The notes below the pieces were generated by a model. It had not been told where the DNA came from, ran no database searches, and was given only the letters and a program-made list of their open reading frames with translations. Position numbers and translations under genes: made by a program. Of a DNA stretch of 64,000 bases, positions 29,088 through 37,942 are shown in pieces (within the stretch, counting starts at the first letter, position 1; the number at the start of each line of letters is the position of its first letter). Source of the stretch: Ogataea parapolymorpha DL-1 (Eukaryota > Ascomycota > Pichiomycetes > Pichiales > Pichiaceae); the NCBI RefSeq assembly GCF_000187245.1, contig NC_027866.1, forward strand, positions 798,411 through 862,410, given 5' to 3'.

Positions 29088-29407
29088 TTTGTATGGTCTC
29101 CCCTGTTTGATTTTCCACTAAATTAATCAATGACGAGCAATACCAAAAGGATTGAGAAAGAGTCTCTATAAGTCAAATTGCTAACAATTGTAAAGATTCG
29201 TCTTATCGCTTTTCCCCTATATTTATTAGGATCCGATTGAGCGAGACACTTCCCGCAAATCGGAATAAATTATACACGCCTGTAAAGAGCCTCAGTTTTT
29301 GCACGGGAAAGTTGTTTCTTTTGCAAGACACCCCTACACTGCAAAATATAGCTTATTATTAACCTCATTACATTAATTAAACGCATTACAAGTGATAACG
29401 CTGTTGC
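29088..29407. promoter_or_regulatory. Promoter region with three STRE words, 320 bp
   Basis: Because both flanking genes read leftward, this gap holds the promoter of the 437-residue protein and the end of SVF1. CCCCT (the stress-response element bound by Msn2/Msn4-type factors, AGGGG on the minus strand) occurs at 29100-29104, 29214-29218 and 29331-29335. An AT-rich TATATTTATTA lies next to the middle copy. No gene or RNA is seen. Confidence 0.5.
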
Positions 29408-30568
29408 TTAGTTTGATGGTTTGATGACATCGCTAATAAACGTTGTCTCGGTGTATCCGTAGCCAGTTTCTGAGTGTTCAACTTTGCCGTCCTTAACGAG
29501 TTTAAAATCAAGTTCGTTGCTAAATTGGAAAATGTAGGGCTTTGTGCCAGCCACTCCGCTAGCAATGTTCTTCACAAATTGAGGCAGCTCATTCATGACA
29601 TCGACACGCTCGCTCAAATTCGTAAGAGCACCCGAAACTTGAACCTCGAGATCTTTTCCCCTCAGAGTAAACTCGGCTTCGCCAGGAACATTCCAGCCGG
29701 AAACAGAGTCTGTATATGTCTTGAGATGCTTTGTCGTGTTGTCAACTGATCCTAGAAGGATCTTGCCATTTTTATCCGTGACAATGCCAACGCTAACAGT
29801 GGTTGTGTTGTACGATTTCGGAGTGGTGAACTCCATCACGACCACAGAATAGTTCTCGGACTGGTAGTTAAGAAAGTTCCATGCAGCAGCAGCATGATGT
29901 GGTTTCATGCCTTGAAGTGCCATAACATACATTCCAAGTCCCGAGTTTAGAGTAATATCCTGTTCAAATTGCTCGTTGCCTCCCAACTGGATAGTTCCAG
30001 AGGCTTTACAACGAGGCCAGAAGATGTGTCTCATTGATCCCCATGGGTTGGCAAGGTCTGTCCCGTAATAGGTGGTACCGTCCTTTCCGAATTTCACGCT
30101 TTCGCCAATAAGTTCTAAGGTCAAATCAACAATGCTAGCAGGATTAACGGACGACTTGATACGGTAAACTCTGAGCGCATCGTCGACTTCGACGGATAAA
30201 TTATCGGCATAGAAGTTTGCACCGGCAACCGTGAAGTTCTCCAACTTGGTGGAGGTCCAAACATAGGCATCAGGTTTGCTCTTCTTGAAGATTTTGAAGG
30301 TAAATTGAGCTGTTGTATGCAGACCAACCAGATTTGAGTGTATCACTTGGGCAAATCCAGAGTATGTATCATCGTTGAAGTAGAATGTCTGGGTTTCGAC
30401 ACATGTGTGGCTCGGCACTTGGTACTCCAGGTCTTTTGGTGACAAAGGAGAGTACAAAGGCTCGTCTTTAGACAGGTCGGAGCAGACTGGATGAATTGAC
30501 TCCGGTCCATATTCTGGTTCGGCAGTTCCAGCAACTACCGACAGTCCTGATTGAACTAATTTCCACAT
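29408..30568 (-). CDS. SVF1: Survival factor Svf1, ceramide-transfer lipocalin-like protein
   Basis: The 386-residue protein begins MWKLVQSGLSVVAGTAEPEYG, the conserved N-terminal amphipathic helix of Svf1, followed by the two lipocalin-like halves of the family (TQTFYFNDDTYSGFAQVIHSN, WGSMRHIFWPRCKASGTI and HHAAAAWNFLNYQSENYSVVVMEFTTP). Svf1 promotes survival under oxidative and cold stress and carries ceramides from ER to Golgi. It is about 95 residues shorter than S. cerevisiae Svf1, as in several non-Saccharomyces yeasts and the paralogue group YLR225C/YDR222W; the full-length fold seems present. Confidence 0.88.
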   Translation of the reverse strand: MWKLVQSGLSVVAGTAEPEYGPESIHPVCSDLSKDEPLYSPLSPKDLEYQVPSHTCVETQTFYFNDDTYSGFAQVIHSNLVGLHTTAQFTFKIFKKSKPDAYVWTSTKLENFTVAGANFYADNLSVEVDDALRVYRIKSSVNPASIVDLTLELIGESVKFGKDGTTYYGTDLANPWGSMRHIFWPRCKASGTIQLGGNEQFEQDITLNSGLGMYVMALQGMKPHHAAAAWNFLNYQSENYSVVVMEFTTPKSYNTTTVSVGIVTDKNGKILLGSVDNTTKHLKTYTDSVSGWNVPGEAEFTLRGKDLEVQVSGALTNLSERVDVMNELPQFVKNIASGVAGTKPYIFQFSNELDFKLVKDGKVEHSETGYGYTETTFISDVIKPSN

Positions 30569-30701
30569 TTTATTAATAAAGGTTGCTTACTGTTCCCCCC
30601 AAGAATAAATACATTTTTAATTTTTTTGTTTGGCATACAAAAAATTTTGTTGACCCGTGTATCAGCTGACAGATCTCTGTGTAGCCAAACTACTCGTATG
30701 A

Positions 30702-32159
30702 TCATTCTTCTTCTTCCTCTTCCTCATCCTCCTCATCCTCCTCGTCAAATTCGTGTTCATTCTCTTCACCATCTTCGTCGAAAACCAGTGATGCATCAAA
30801 GTAGAGACTTGGGTCCAAAGCACTGATGTCACAGGATGTCGCTTTACCTTCAAGAAGCAGCTCGCTCATAAGAAGACCCGTAGCCGGTGCGTTATTGATA
30901 CCCCAACAGGAATGTCCGGAGGCCAAATAGAGATTCTCTACATTTGTCTCACCAATAAGTGGACCGGATGAGGAAGGCACATCCAAAACCGGGAGATAGC
31001 ACGCCTGTCTTTTGAGCACTCTGCCATTCTTCAAGTTTTCGGAAACTTTGGAAACATAGCCAAACAGTTTATCGCATTCCTCGGTCACAATCTCAACGTC
31101 ATCTGTCGTTTCTGGGATTTGAACAGACGAGTCTCCTTCCCCGCACACGTAAACTTCGTCTTTTCTTGCGTAAATTTCGGGACTCACAAATCTACTCTTA
31201 CTAAGTCGTAATTCTGTGAAAACTGCGTAAGGCGTGATCTCTTCGACTTTAGCAGGTTGTACTGTGATGGAGTGGGCGCGCAGTCCAGAAATAGGACAAT
31301 CGGGAAGAATCTTGGATGTCCAGGGACCGACCGACAGCATCACCTTATCTGCGAAAAGCTCAACTTTCTCGCTGGAGGTCTTATCATACTCTGCTTTTGC
31401 GCTGGAAGGATAGTAGGAGACGCCTTTGCAGTTACCCGTCTCTTCATCGATCATTATGTCGTCCACTTTGCCAATGATTAGCTCCACAGCTCCTGTGGCA
31501 ATGCACTGCTTTAAAATGAATGTGGTGAATTGGTAAGGATGCACTTGGGCCGTGGTATTTTTGTTACCGAGGTGGTTCCAGTCATCAATTAGCCTGCTGT
31601 CGATCCAGCCCAGATCCTCCGGAAGTTTTGGTCCGGAAGGCGAGTTCTGGCTCTCAATGGAAATACTGTTGCTGTTCTTTGAGATAGTGGTGGACTTCAC
31701 CTCATTTCTGTCCTCCTCCGCTTTCTGGCTGCGTTTGGTTGTTCTTCCGCTCTTCTTACCTTCCAGGCTATTTAATCGCGACTCGGTGATGTCCCCCTCA
31801 ACGCTCACCGTTGTTAATCGTCTATAACCCCATTCTTTCTCTCCGTCGAACTCGGTCGCGAGATCTTGGTGTAACTGAAAGCTCAATGGCACAATTTGCT
31901 GGGGAAAGGCCCACAATGCCAGTAGCCCACCTGCCTTTCCAGAGGCTCCTCCCGCCACACGTTTGCTTTCGACGATGGTAATGTGGTAATTCTCCGGATC
32001 AAAGTTGGGATGTCTCGTAAGATAGAACGCTGTGCAAACACCAATGATTCCTGCGCCAACGATTACGATATGCGTCTTGCCCTCGTGTTTTCCTGAAGGA
32101 AACGACGAGTACGTCAGAAAATCAGGCTTTTCTGGGGGAATTTGTTTCTCGGTCCCCAT
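30702..32159 (-). CDS. TDA3: FAD-dependent oxidoreductase, Tda3-like
   Basis: The 485-residue protein has an FAD Rossmann motif HIVIVGAGIIGVCTAFYLTRH near residue 30 and the DAO-family blocks VAGGASGKAGGLLALWAFP and HSCWGINNAPATGLLMSELLLEG. These and the length fit S. cerevisiae Tda3, a putative oxidoreductase linked to late-endosome-to-Golgi traffic. The C-terminal 25 residues are almost purely acidic, encoded by a GAG/GAA/GAT-rich run at 30705-30770. A Lys/Ser-rich insert lies near 138-190. The frame extends to a TTG at 32177; the ATG at 32159 is the first. Confidence 0.78.
   Translation of the reverse strand: MGTEKQIPPEKPDFLTYSSFPSGKHEGKTHIVIVGAGIIGVCTAFYLTRHPNFDPENYHITIVESKRVAGGASGKAGGLLALWAFPQQIVPLSFQLHQDLATEFDGEKEWGYRRLTTVSVEGDITESRLNSLEGKKSGRTTKRSQKAEEDRNEVKSTTISKNSNSISIESQNSPSGPKLPEDLGWIDSRLIDDWNHLGNKNTTAQVHPYQFTTFILKQCIATGAVELIIGKVDDIMIDEETGNCKGVSYYPSSAKAEYDKTSSEKVELFADKVMLSVGPWTSKILPDCPISGLRAHSITVQPAKVEEITPYAVFTELRLSKSRFVSPEIYARKDEVYVCGEGDSSVQIPETTDDVEIVTEECDKLFGYVSKVSENLKNGRVLKRQACYLPVLDVPSSSGPLIGETNVENLYLASGHSCWGINNAPATGLLMSELLLEGKATSCDISALDPSLYFDASLVFDEDGEENEHEFDEEDEEDEEEEEEE
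30705..30770 (-). repeat. Trinucleotide-like acidic-codon run
   Basis: The end of the TDA3-like gene is an imperfect GAG/GAA/GAT run encoding about 20 consecutive mostly Glu/Asp residues. It looks like a microsatellite-like expansion kept in frame. Confidence 0.6.
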
Positions 32160-32294
32160 ATCCACTGCCTGCGACAAGCGACTAATAATTTAAAATGCCG
32201 TTAACAATAATCACTTTTTTCTGGTACTATAAAAGTAAGAAAAGTTGCGTGAGAATTTCATTGCTTACACAGCCGTAATTATAATGCTATCTAT

Positions 32295-34220
32295 TTACGA
32301 CGACTCCTCAGAGTCGCTAAGGTCTATTTTTCTTCCGTTCGATTCGACTTCCAAATCACTGTTTTGGTCGTCCGAAACGTCTTCTGACGGCACTGTGCCG
32401 TCCATATCATCATCATCATCCTCCTCGTCCTCCTCTTCCTCCTCGCTGCTCAGCAGACCCGCGTCGTCTAGCTCCTCGATATACTCGACGTCTGCGTCTT
32501 CCTCGTCATCGTCGCGAGTCTCGAGGCCTACCAGCTCTCGCTTGAGCTCGAACCTGTCTGTCATCATGCTTAGTTTGCCTCTAAGCTCCAACAGTCTGTC
32601 CAAATTTCCTGCTTTCCTTTTCATGGTGGTAGCCAACAAATTCAAGCTGGGCGAATTCTGCAGCGATCCGCCATGAAATATTAAAATGTGCTTGACCCAG
32701 TAGGCCAGATTTGTTTGTCTATTGGTGTTTCTGGCAATTTTTTCAGCCAACCTGTCCAAAAGCGGGCCAACATAAATAGAGTCCAGTTTTAGGATTGTGT
32801 TGCGGATCACAGTCTCGTCCTTGTTGTTCAGCACACTCTCGAGGAGAGAATGGTCGTTCGATTTAAGTGCCTGCGACAAAACAGTTGTCAGAGTTCCTGT
32901 CGAGGCTCTTCCGCTCTTTTCAGCGGCGTTTCCATGGCCATTCGTTTGTATGGCTCGCAATCTCTCTGCCAGCGAAATCTCGTCTTCGTCGTCCTCCTCA
33001 GCAGTTTCAAGATCCCTAAAGTTGTCACCCGACGAAACTACTGCGTTGCTCTCGTTGTAGGTTTTAGGAGCAGCAATGTCGTGGCCATTTTTAGAGAACT
33101 GCGAAAACTTGAGATTAGGCTTTGGTTTTTCCAGCTTGATGTCCGCGACTACTTTGTAAATTTTTGTCCCATCTTCCGCTAGAACCCACCAGTCAAGAGC
33201 ATCAAAAAACGGCACGCTCGAATCCTCAAGCCAGGTCAAAGTCAGGTGCTTTGGCCCTAAAGAGACGCCTTGGATTGGAAGGGTTTCCGCAACCTCTGAT
33301 GCAGGCCGAGCGACAGTGATTTTGGCGTCACTTTTCTGTGTGTTAACGGTTTTCTTCTTGCGCTTGTAAGGCGAGCTGGCAGACTCAACAGTTTTCTTCT
33401 GTTCTTGCAGCGGACTGTTGAATATTTCCACTGCTCCCGACTCGGTGGTAGCAGCCAAGATGGTCATATCAAACCCGTTGTCCGCAATTGCTATCGATAA
33501 AACAGGCTCTTCGGCAACCAGAACCCCGACGGTGGTGCCTTTTGAGATGGAAATGGCATTAATGAACCGATCGCCTTGCGCAGCAGTGAAAATTATGTCG
33601 TCACCATAGTTCAGAACCGTGTGTATAGGAGAAACGTGTCCAGGAAGAGTCTTGACAACCGCAAAGTTGTCAGCAGTATTCACCAAGTACGTGGAGTGCG
33701 AGCAAAGAACAAGATGCGGCTGATCGTTGTACACTACTGTTGCCAAACGGGTCAAGGTTGTTTCTTCGCTCAGTGGTCTATGTGTCTTGGAAAGCTGCCA
33801 GCTTTTGAGATTGAATTCGTACAGGTTTCCTTGTATATCGCAACTGTAGGCCACGTTGGAATGCGCATTGTGGTGGAAGTCTGAGGCGGTTATGTGGTTA
33901 GAAGTCGCTAGCTTGTGAACGATCTCGTTTCTGCTTGGAGAATAAATATGAACAGCGCCATTTTCCAAACAGAGTGCTATCAGCTGATCTTCCAAAGAGG
34001 CGTCTACACGTCTCTTTTTGACATTCTTTGACGCCTCCGAAGGGGTCTGGATCCATGTGAGAGCCCGGACCTTGACACCTTTCTCAAATGGATAGACATT
34101 TGAGAAATTATCAGCCATATCTTTGGAGCTCTGAACCCTAAGGGTGTGCGAGTCGAGTGACACCGACACACTCGCGTAGTACTGCCCTGTCGCATCGAAG
34201 GCCGACGCCACGAGAGACAT
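32295..34220 (-). CDS. UTP5: U3 snoRNP / t-UTP complex subunit Utp5
   Basis: The 641-residue protein has an N-terminal WD40-type beta-propeller (MSLVASAFDATGQYYASVSVSLD onward), a basic linker with KRKKKTVNTQK, and a C-terminal UTP12-like helical domain (LSQALKSNDHSLLESVLNN, LAYWVKHILIFHGGSL). It ends with an acidic tail of Glu/Asp runs. Utp5 (643 residues in S. cerevisiae) belongs to the t-UTP subcomplex, which joins Pol I rDNA transcription to early 18S processing. A perfect RRPE word is 22 bp upstream of the ATG. The frame reaches a GTG at 34256, but 34220 is the first ATG. Confidence 0.88.
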   Translation of the reverse strand: MSLVASAFDATGQYYASVSVSLDSHTLRVQSSKDMADNFSNVYPFEKGVKVRALTWIQTPSEASKNVKKRRVDASLEDQLIALCLENGAVHIYSPSRNEIVHKLATSNHITASDFHHNAHSNVAYSCDIQGNLYEFNLKSWQLSKTHRPLSEETTLTRLATVVYNDQPHLVLCSHSTYLVNTADNFAVVKTLPGHVSPIHTVLNYGDDIIFTAAQGDRFINAISISKGTTVGVLVAEEPVLSIAIADNGFDMTILAATTESGAVEIFNSPLQEQKKTVESASSPYKRKKKTVNTQKSDAKITVARPASEVAETLPIQGVSLGPKHLTLTWLEDSSVPFFDALDWWVLAEDGTKIYKVVADIKLEKPKPNLKFSQFSKNGHDIAAPKTYNESNAVVSSGDNFRDLETAEEDDEDEISLAERLRAIQTNGHGNAAEKSGRASTGTLTTVLSQALKSNDHSLLESVLNNKDETVIRNTILKLDSIYVGPLLDRLAEKIARNTNRQTNLAYWVKHILIFHGGSLQNSPSLNLLATTMKRKAGNLDRLLELRGKLSMMTDRFELKRELVGLETRDDDEEDADVEYIEELDDAGLLSSEEEEEDEEDDDDDMDGTVPSEDVSDDQNSDLEVESNGRKIDLSDSEESS

Positions 34221-34241
34221 TATTGTGGTAGATTTATTCCT

Positions 34242-34252
34242 AAAATTTTTCA
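34242..34252 (-). promoter_or_regulatory. RRPE element upstream of UTP5
   Basis: The minus strand reads TGAAAAATTTT, an exact ribosomal-RNA-processing element, 22 bp before the UTP5 ATG in the shared UTP5/NCB2 promoter. In other yeasts RRPE is bound by Stb3 and marks ribosome-biogenesis genes. Confidence 0.7.
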
Positions 34253-34363
34253 ACACAGCCCGAAACTATAGGCCGTACTTACCCTGCCCAGAGAACCGTC
34301 TGGCAGGCAATTATTTTTCAATATAAAAAGAGCACTTTTTTTCCAGTCGGGCTGGTGCTCGAA

Positions 34364-34399
34364 ATGGCAGAGACGCGGGTCAGTATTGACATAATTTAA
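34364..34399 (+). other. Possible upstream ORF of NCB2 (11 codons)
   Basis: An ATG at 34364 opens an 11-codon frame (MAETRVSIDII) closed by TAA, 42 bp before the NCB2 ATG. It would be a uORF only if transcription starts upstream of it. I considered it as a first exon but no in-frame splice junction works. Confidence 0.35.
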
Positions 34400-34441
34400 C
34401 AAAAATACACCAGGACCCCCGCATAATTACCACCATCGCCA

Positions 34442-34876
34442 ATGTCAGAAAACCAACAACCGCAAGAAGAGTTGTCCCTCCCGAAGGCAACCGTGCAGAA
34501 AATCATTTCGGAGGTGCTACCGTCTGAGTTCAGTTTCACGAAGGACGCGCGAGAAGCACTGATCGAGTGCTGCATTGAATTCCTCATGATTTTGTCCACT
34601 GAATCGAACGACATCGCCGACAAGGAGCTCAAGAAGACCATCTCGACAGACCATGTTCTCAAGGCAGTGACCGAGCTGGGATTTGTGGACTACATCCCGG
34701 TGCTTGAAAAGTGTCTAAGCGAGTTCAAGGAAAGTAACAAGTTCAAAGAGCGCAAGAACAGCAAGTTCCAGAATAGCGGGCTGTCCGAGGAAGAACTACT
34801 GAGACAGCAGGAAGAGCTCTTCCGCGCTAGTAGAAACCGTCTTCAGCAACAGAACGTCAAGGATGAGAGCGAGTAA
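34442..34876 (+). CDS. NCB2: Negative cofactor 2 beta subunit (Dr1), histone-fold repressor
   Basis: The 144-residue protein starts with an H2B-like histone fold: LSLPKATVQKIISEVLPSEFSFTKDAREALIECCIEFL, ISTDHVLKAVTELGF. The C-terminal motif SGLSEEELLRQQEELFRASRNRLQQQ is the NC2-beta helix that clamps TBP and DNA. It pairs with Bur6 to regulate Pol II initiation. S. cerevisiae NCB2 carries a 5' intron; here the ATG at 34442 opens an uninterrupted frame with an in-frame TAA upstream, so no intron is needed. It is divergent from UTP5. Confidence 0.94.
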   Translation: MSENQQPQEELSLPKATVQKIISEVLPSEFSFTKDAREALIECCIEFLMILSTESNDIADKELKKTISTDHVLKAVTELGFVDYIPVLEKCLSEFKESNKFKERKNSKFQNSGLSEEELLRQQEELFRASRNRLQQQNVKDESE

Positions 34877-34952
34877 TGTATTCTAGTGGATAGATAGAGA
34901 TGTACGATTATTGATCATATTTGCACAGCCGAATAATTATATATTTTTTTAT

Positions 34953-37901
34953 TTACTTACTGATCAGGTCTTGGACAAACTGCTGCTTTTCAGGAGGCAG
35001 CAAGTCTTTCAGTCTCTGCTGTTCTCTAGAGACAAACGACTTAAATTCCTCCACCACATTGATTGGGTCCAGAGGCGAGTCCTTTGTGAGCTGGTCCAAT
35101 TCTTCATCGTCGTCGTGCTCGCCAAATATTTCTCCGTCATATTCACCAGTCTCGACTAGTTGTGTGATTGCCATGTCACGTTTCATAAGCATGACGCGCT
35201 TCTCGATGGCAGCGGGCAGTTTCTCAAAGCACGCAATCAAGCGGTGCAAAATCACATCACTGTAGTTCGATAAAATGCCCGTGTCTGCCGTCAAGAGCGA
35301 AATCAAGGCCAGAATCTGCAACTTGAGATCGAAAACCGTAGAGAGCCTATTTTCGTTATTGAACCACAGCTCAATGAATTTCATGAACTGCTCACCGATC
35401 AGCTGCGACGTTTGCACGGGACGAACGAAGCAGCAAGAAATAAATATTTTCAGGAACGGCTTAAGGGTGTCCTGAAAGATGTCGTCATCGTTTGGATCAG
35501 CCTGCATTTTCGCAGCCGTCTGCAACACTGGTTGTAAAATTTGCGGCAGAACCGGCTCGATGTTTGGGCCAACCGACAAAATGACAGAAGAAAGCAGGTT
35601 GTAAACAAATTCCACAAGGCCAATATCCGACTCGTAGTCATCGGTCTCGAGCAACCTCAGGATGGCAGTAAGAAACTGCTGCAAATGCATGTCATTGGCG
35701 ATGTCCGAATTTCTGAACCCGTGAATGCATACGGTCTCAAAATAAGGCTCGTAGTTGTCGTAGTATTCGAATCCGTAATTTTCAAATGAGTCCATCACAC
35801 ATTGGAAAATGTTCCACGATTCAGGGATCATCACCTTCAACGTGTAGTTTATGGACTCCAGAAGATCCATAATCTCCGTCAAGAAGATTGCAAGCCCGTT
35901 CTCCAGCACAAATCTGATAGCTGGCTCGATCGTCTTCATTAGTCCAAAAGTTATCTCCTTTTGAGACGTCATGGTGGTGATCATGGTGGTGAGCGTATTC
36001 AGGATCGACGCAGCCTGATACTCTTTATCCGTCTCCTCTGAGCTTTGTTTGTCACTATCCACGTTTTGCAACCTCAACAGCTCCTCTGCAATTCTCAAAA
36101 ACTGCGTGTTCAGGTTGGAAGCCAGCTGCGTGGCAAACGGTTCGAGGTCCTTGGCAAACTTCGACACTACATCATCCATGATCTCGTTGATAAGCTCAAA
36201 CTCAAAATTGTTGCTCATCTCAAGCAGCTCAGACATCACAAGAGATATTCTAGGAGACACCTCATTGGCAATTGGCTCGTAAGAGACTAGATACCGCAGA
36301 GCATCAGCAGCCTCGATTCGCAAGGGAAGCGGGCTGGTTTTCGCGAAACAGTTCATCACATTCTGGAATACGCTCGAAAGCAGCTGAATATCCTTGTAGT
36401 TATGTGTTGTGAGGGCGATTGTCTCGCAGGCCCTGGTCTGCAGCCACTTGTACTTGCTGTCCGAAAGCTGAGGCAGAATGAACGACTTTGTGATCTCGTC
36501 CAGCTGATCTCTCATTGGGCTGCTTGGTTTATTGAGCTTCATCCATACATTGCTGAGAAGTCTCAAACCGGCTTCAGTTTTGTGCGCAATCTGCTCGTCA
36601 GCCAGGTTTTGCTGCCTGCTCTGGAAAATCTCATTCAAAATGTTCATTACCACAACAACAGACTCCTCAAACCGCCTGTAAGTCAGCGCATACACAAACT
36701 CGTTGGCAGCAACGTCTGCAGTCTTGGAATCGTGGTTTATGTCATAGAACCTCCGAAGATACTCCTGAGGATCGTCCTCAAACAGCTCTACGGTCTCCTC
36801 AGACGCGCTCAGCATAGGGACGATCACGTGACGGATCAGCGGATCGAGCTGTTCTTTAATGGATCCCCAAATGCCGTCATACTGCAAGCATTCGCTGATG
36901 AATGCCACCAGGTGGTAGAGACACACCTCGCTAAGCCAATGCTCATTCTTTGACTGTGTCCATCTGCCAATGACGGACCAGTAGTGCTGGAGAATTGTGG
37001 GGAGAAAATGCGTAATCAGGTTCTGCTGCAGTGCTTGATTATTTTCATTAGTGCAGTGTCGCGTTCTCAGTCTATGGAGGTTTGCAAATGACCATTTTTG
37101 GCACTTGGGCACAGGGTGGCTCGACAGCTCAACAGCGTTGAGCTCCCGAAGACCCGAGTTGTCCAAATCGATGATCTGAAACATGTAGCCGCACCATTTG
37201 CTAAGCAGATTCAGGTCATTTGTGAAGTAATTTGGCATCTCAGTGTAAGTGCTGTACTTGTATATTTTCAGGACCAAATAAATCAGCTGAGCCACCTGGG
37301 TGTTGGACGGTATCTGGGCAATGTATGATTCTAGGAGTGTCTCGAGTGCAGGGAAAAACTTAGCCACAAGAGTGTTCATAAAAGTCCTGTTTTCTAGGGC
37401 ATCAAAACGGTGGTATTTCGAGACCTGATAGATCAGAAGTAAGCTGGCATATACATAGTCGAAATTGTCTGAGTGCTCGCTGAGCATCTTTTGTGCCGAT
37501 TCCAGAAGCTCCGTATCCCATGTAGACTCCAAACGAAGAATGTGCTCCATAGAGGAGGTAAGCTGTTTGAGAACAGCCTGGTTACCTGTGCAACTGAGAA
37601 TTGCCGGGATCAGGTGGTATTTGATGCGCTCTTTCTCCTCGGGCTTGATACGGTGTGCTAACAGTTGCTCCGGAGAACGCTCCGAGATGAACCACGAGTT
37701 GCGGATCCGGTTCTTAACGAAGGTGATGGCGACAAGCCGGATATGAGACGGCAACGATTGTTCGGTAGCGATCTCCAGACAGTCTGCAAGAACGCCTGTC
37801 TCAGACAAAGCTTCCACCAGGCTCCGTTCAGATGAGCTCCGTAAGGCATTGTCGGGAGACAGGGTATTCAGGAGGTGTTGTAGGAGCTCCTCTTTATTCA
37901 T
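34953..37901 (-). CDS. SXM1: Importin-beta family karyopherin, Sxm1-type (importin 7/8 group)
   Basis: The 982-residue helical-repeat protein has an N-terminal importin-beta domain (LLNTLSPDNALRSSSERSLVEAL, IRLVAITFVKNRIRNSW) and the family block LFEDDPQEYLRRFYDINHDSKTADVAANEF near 370-400, which points to Sxm1/Nmd5. An acidic loop (FGEHDDDEELDQ) near the C terminus precedes SPLDPINVVEEFKSFV, also typical. These proteins import ribosomal proteins, La protein and others through the nuclear pore using Ran-GTP. Sxm1 fits better than Nmd5 in length (944 versus 1048 residues) and sequence, but this is from memory. Confidence 0.85.
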   Translation of the reverse strand: MNKEELLQHLLNTLSPDNALRSSSERSLVEALSETGVLADCLEIATEQSLPSHIRLVAITFVKNRIRNSWFISERSPEQLLAHRIKPEEKERIKYHLIPAILSCTGNQAVLKQLTSSMEHILRLESTWDTELLESAQKMLSEHSDNFDYVYASLLLIYQVSKYHRFDALENRTFMNTLVAKFFPALETLLESYIAQIPSNTQVAQLIYLVLKIYKYSTYTEMPNYFTNDLNLLSKWCGYMFQIIDLDNSGLRELNAVELSSHPVPKCQKWSFANLHRLRTRHCTNENNQALQQNLITHFLPTILQHYWSVIGRWTQSKNEHWLSEVCLYHLVAFISECLQYDGIWGSIKEQLDPLIRHVIVPMLSASEETVELFEDDPQEYLRRFYDINHDSKTADVAANEFVYALTYRRFEESVVVVMNILNEIFQSRQQNLADEQIAHKTEAGLRLLSNVWMKLNKPSSPMRDQLDEITKSFILPQLSDSKYKWLQTRACETIALTTHNYKDIQLLSSVFQNVMNCFAKTSPLPLRIEAADALRYLVSYEPIANEVSPRISLVMSELLEMSNNFEFELINEIMDDVVSKFAKDLEPFATQLASNLNTQFLRIAEELLRLQNVDSDKQSSEETDKEYQAASILNTLTTMITTMTSQKEITFGLMKTIEPAIRFVLENGLAIFLTEIMDLLESINYTLKVMIPESWNIFQCVMDSFENYGFEYYDNYEPYFETVCIHGFRNSDIANDMHLQQFLTAILRLLETDDYESDIGLVEFVYNLLSSVILSVGPNIEPVLPQILQPVLQTAAKMQADPNDDDIFQDTLKPFLKIFISCCFVRPVQTSQLIGEQFMKFIELWFNNENRLSTVFDLKLQILALISLLTADTGILSNYSDVILHRLIACFEKLPAAIEKRVMLMKRDMAITQLVETGEYDGEIFGEHDDDEELDQLTKDSPLDPINVVEEFKSFVSREQQRLKDLLPPEKQQFVQDLISK

Positions 37902-37942
37902 GATGAAAATGTTGGTTTACAAAAATTAAAGAAAAAATAGTG

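Noticed and set aside
34364..34441. First exon of NCB2, as in S. cerevisiae
   Set aside because: Possible donors and acceptors between ATG 34364 and the NCB2 frame do not join in frame, and the donor-like GTCAGT is not canonical.
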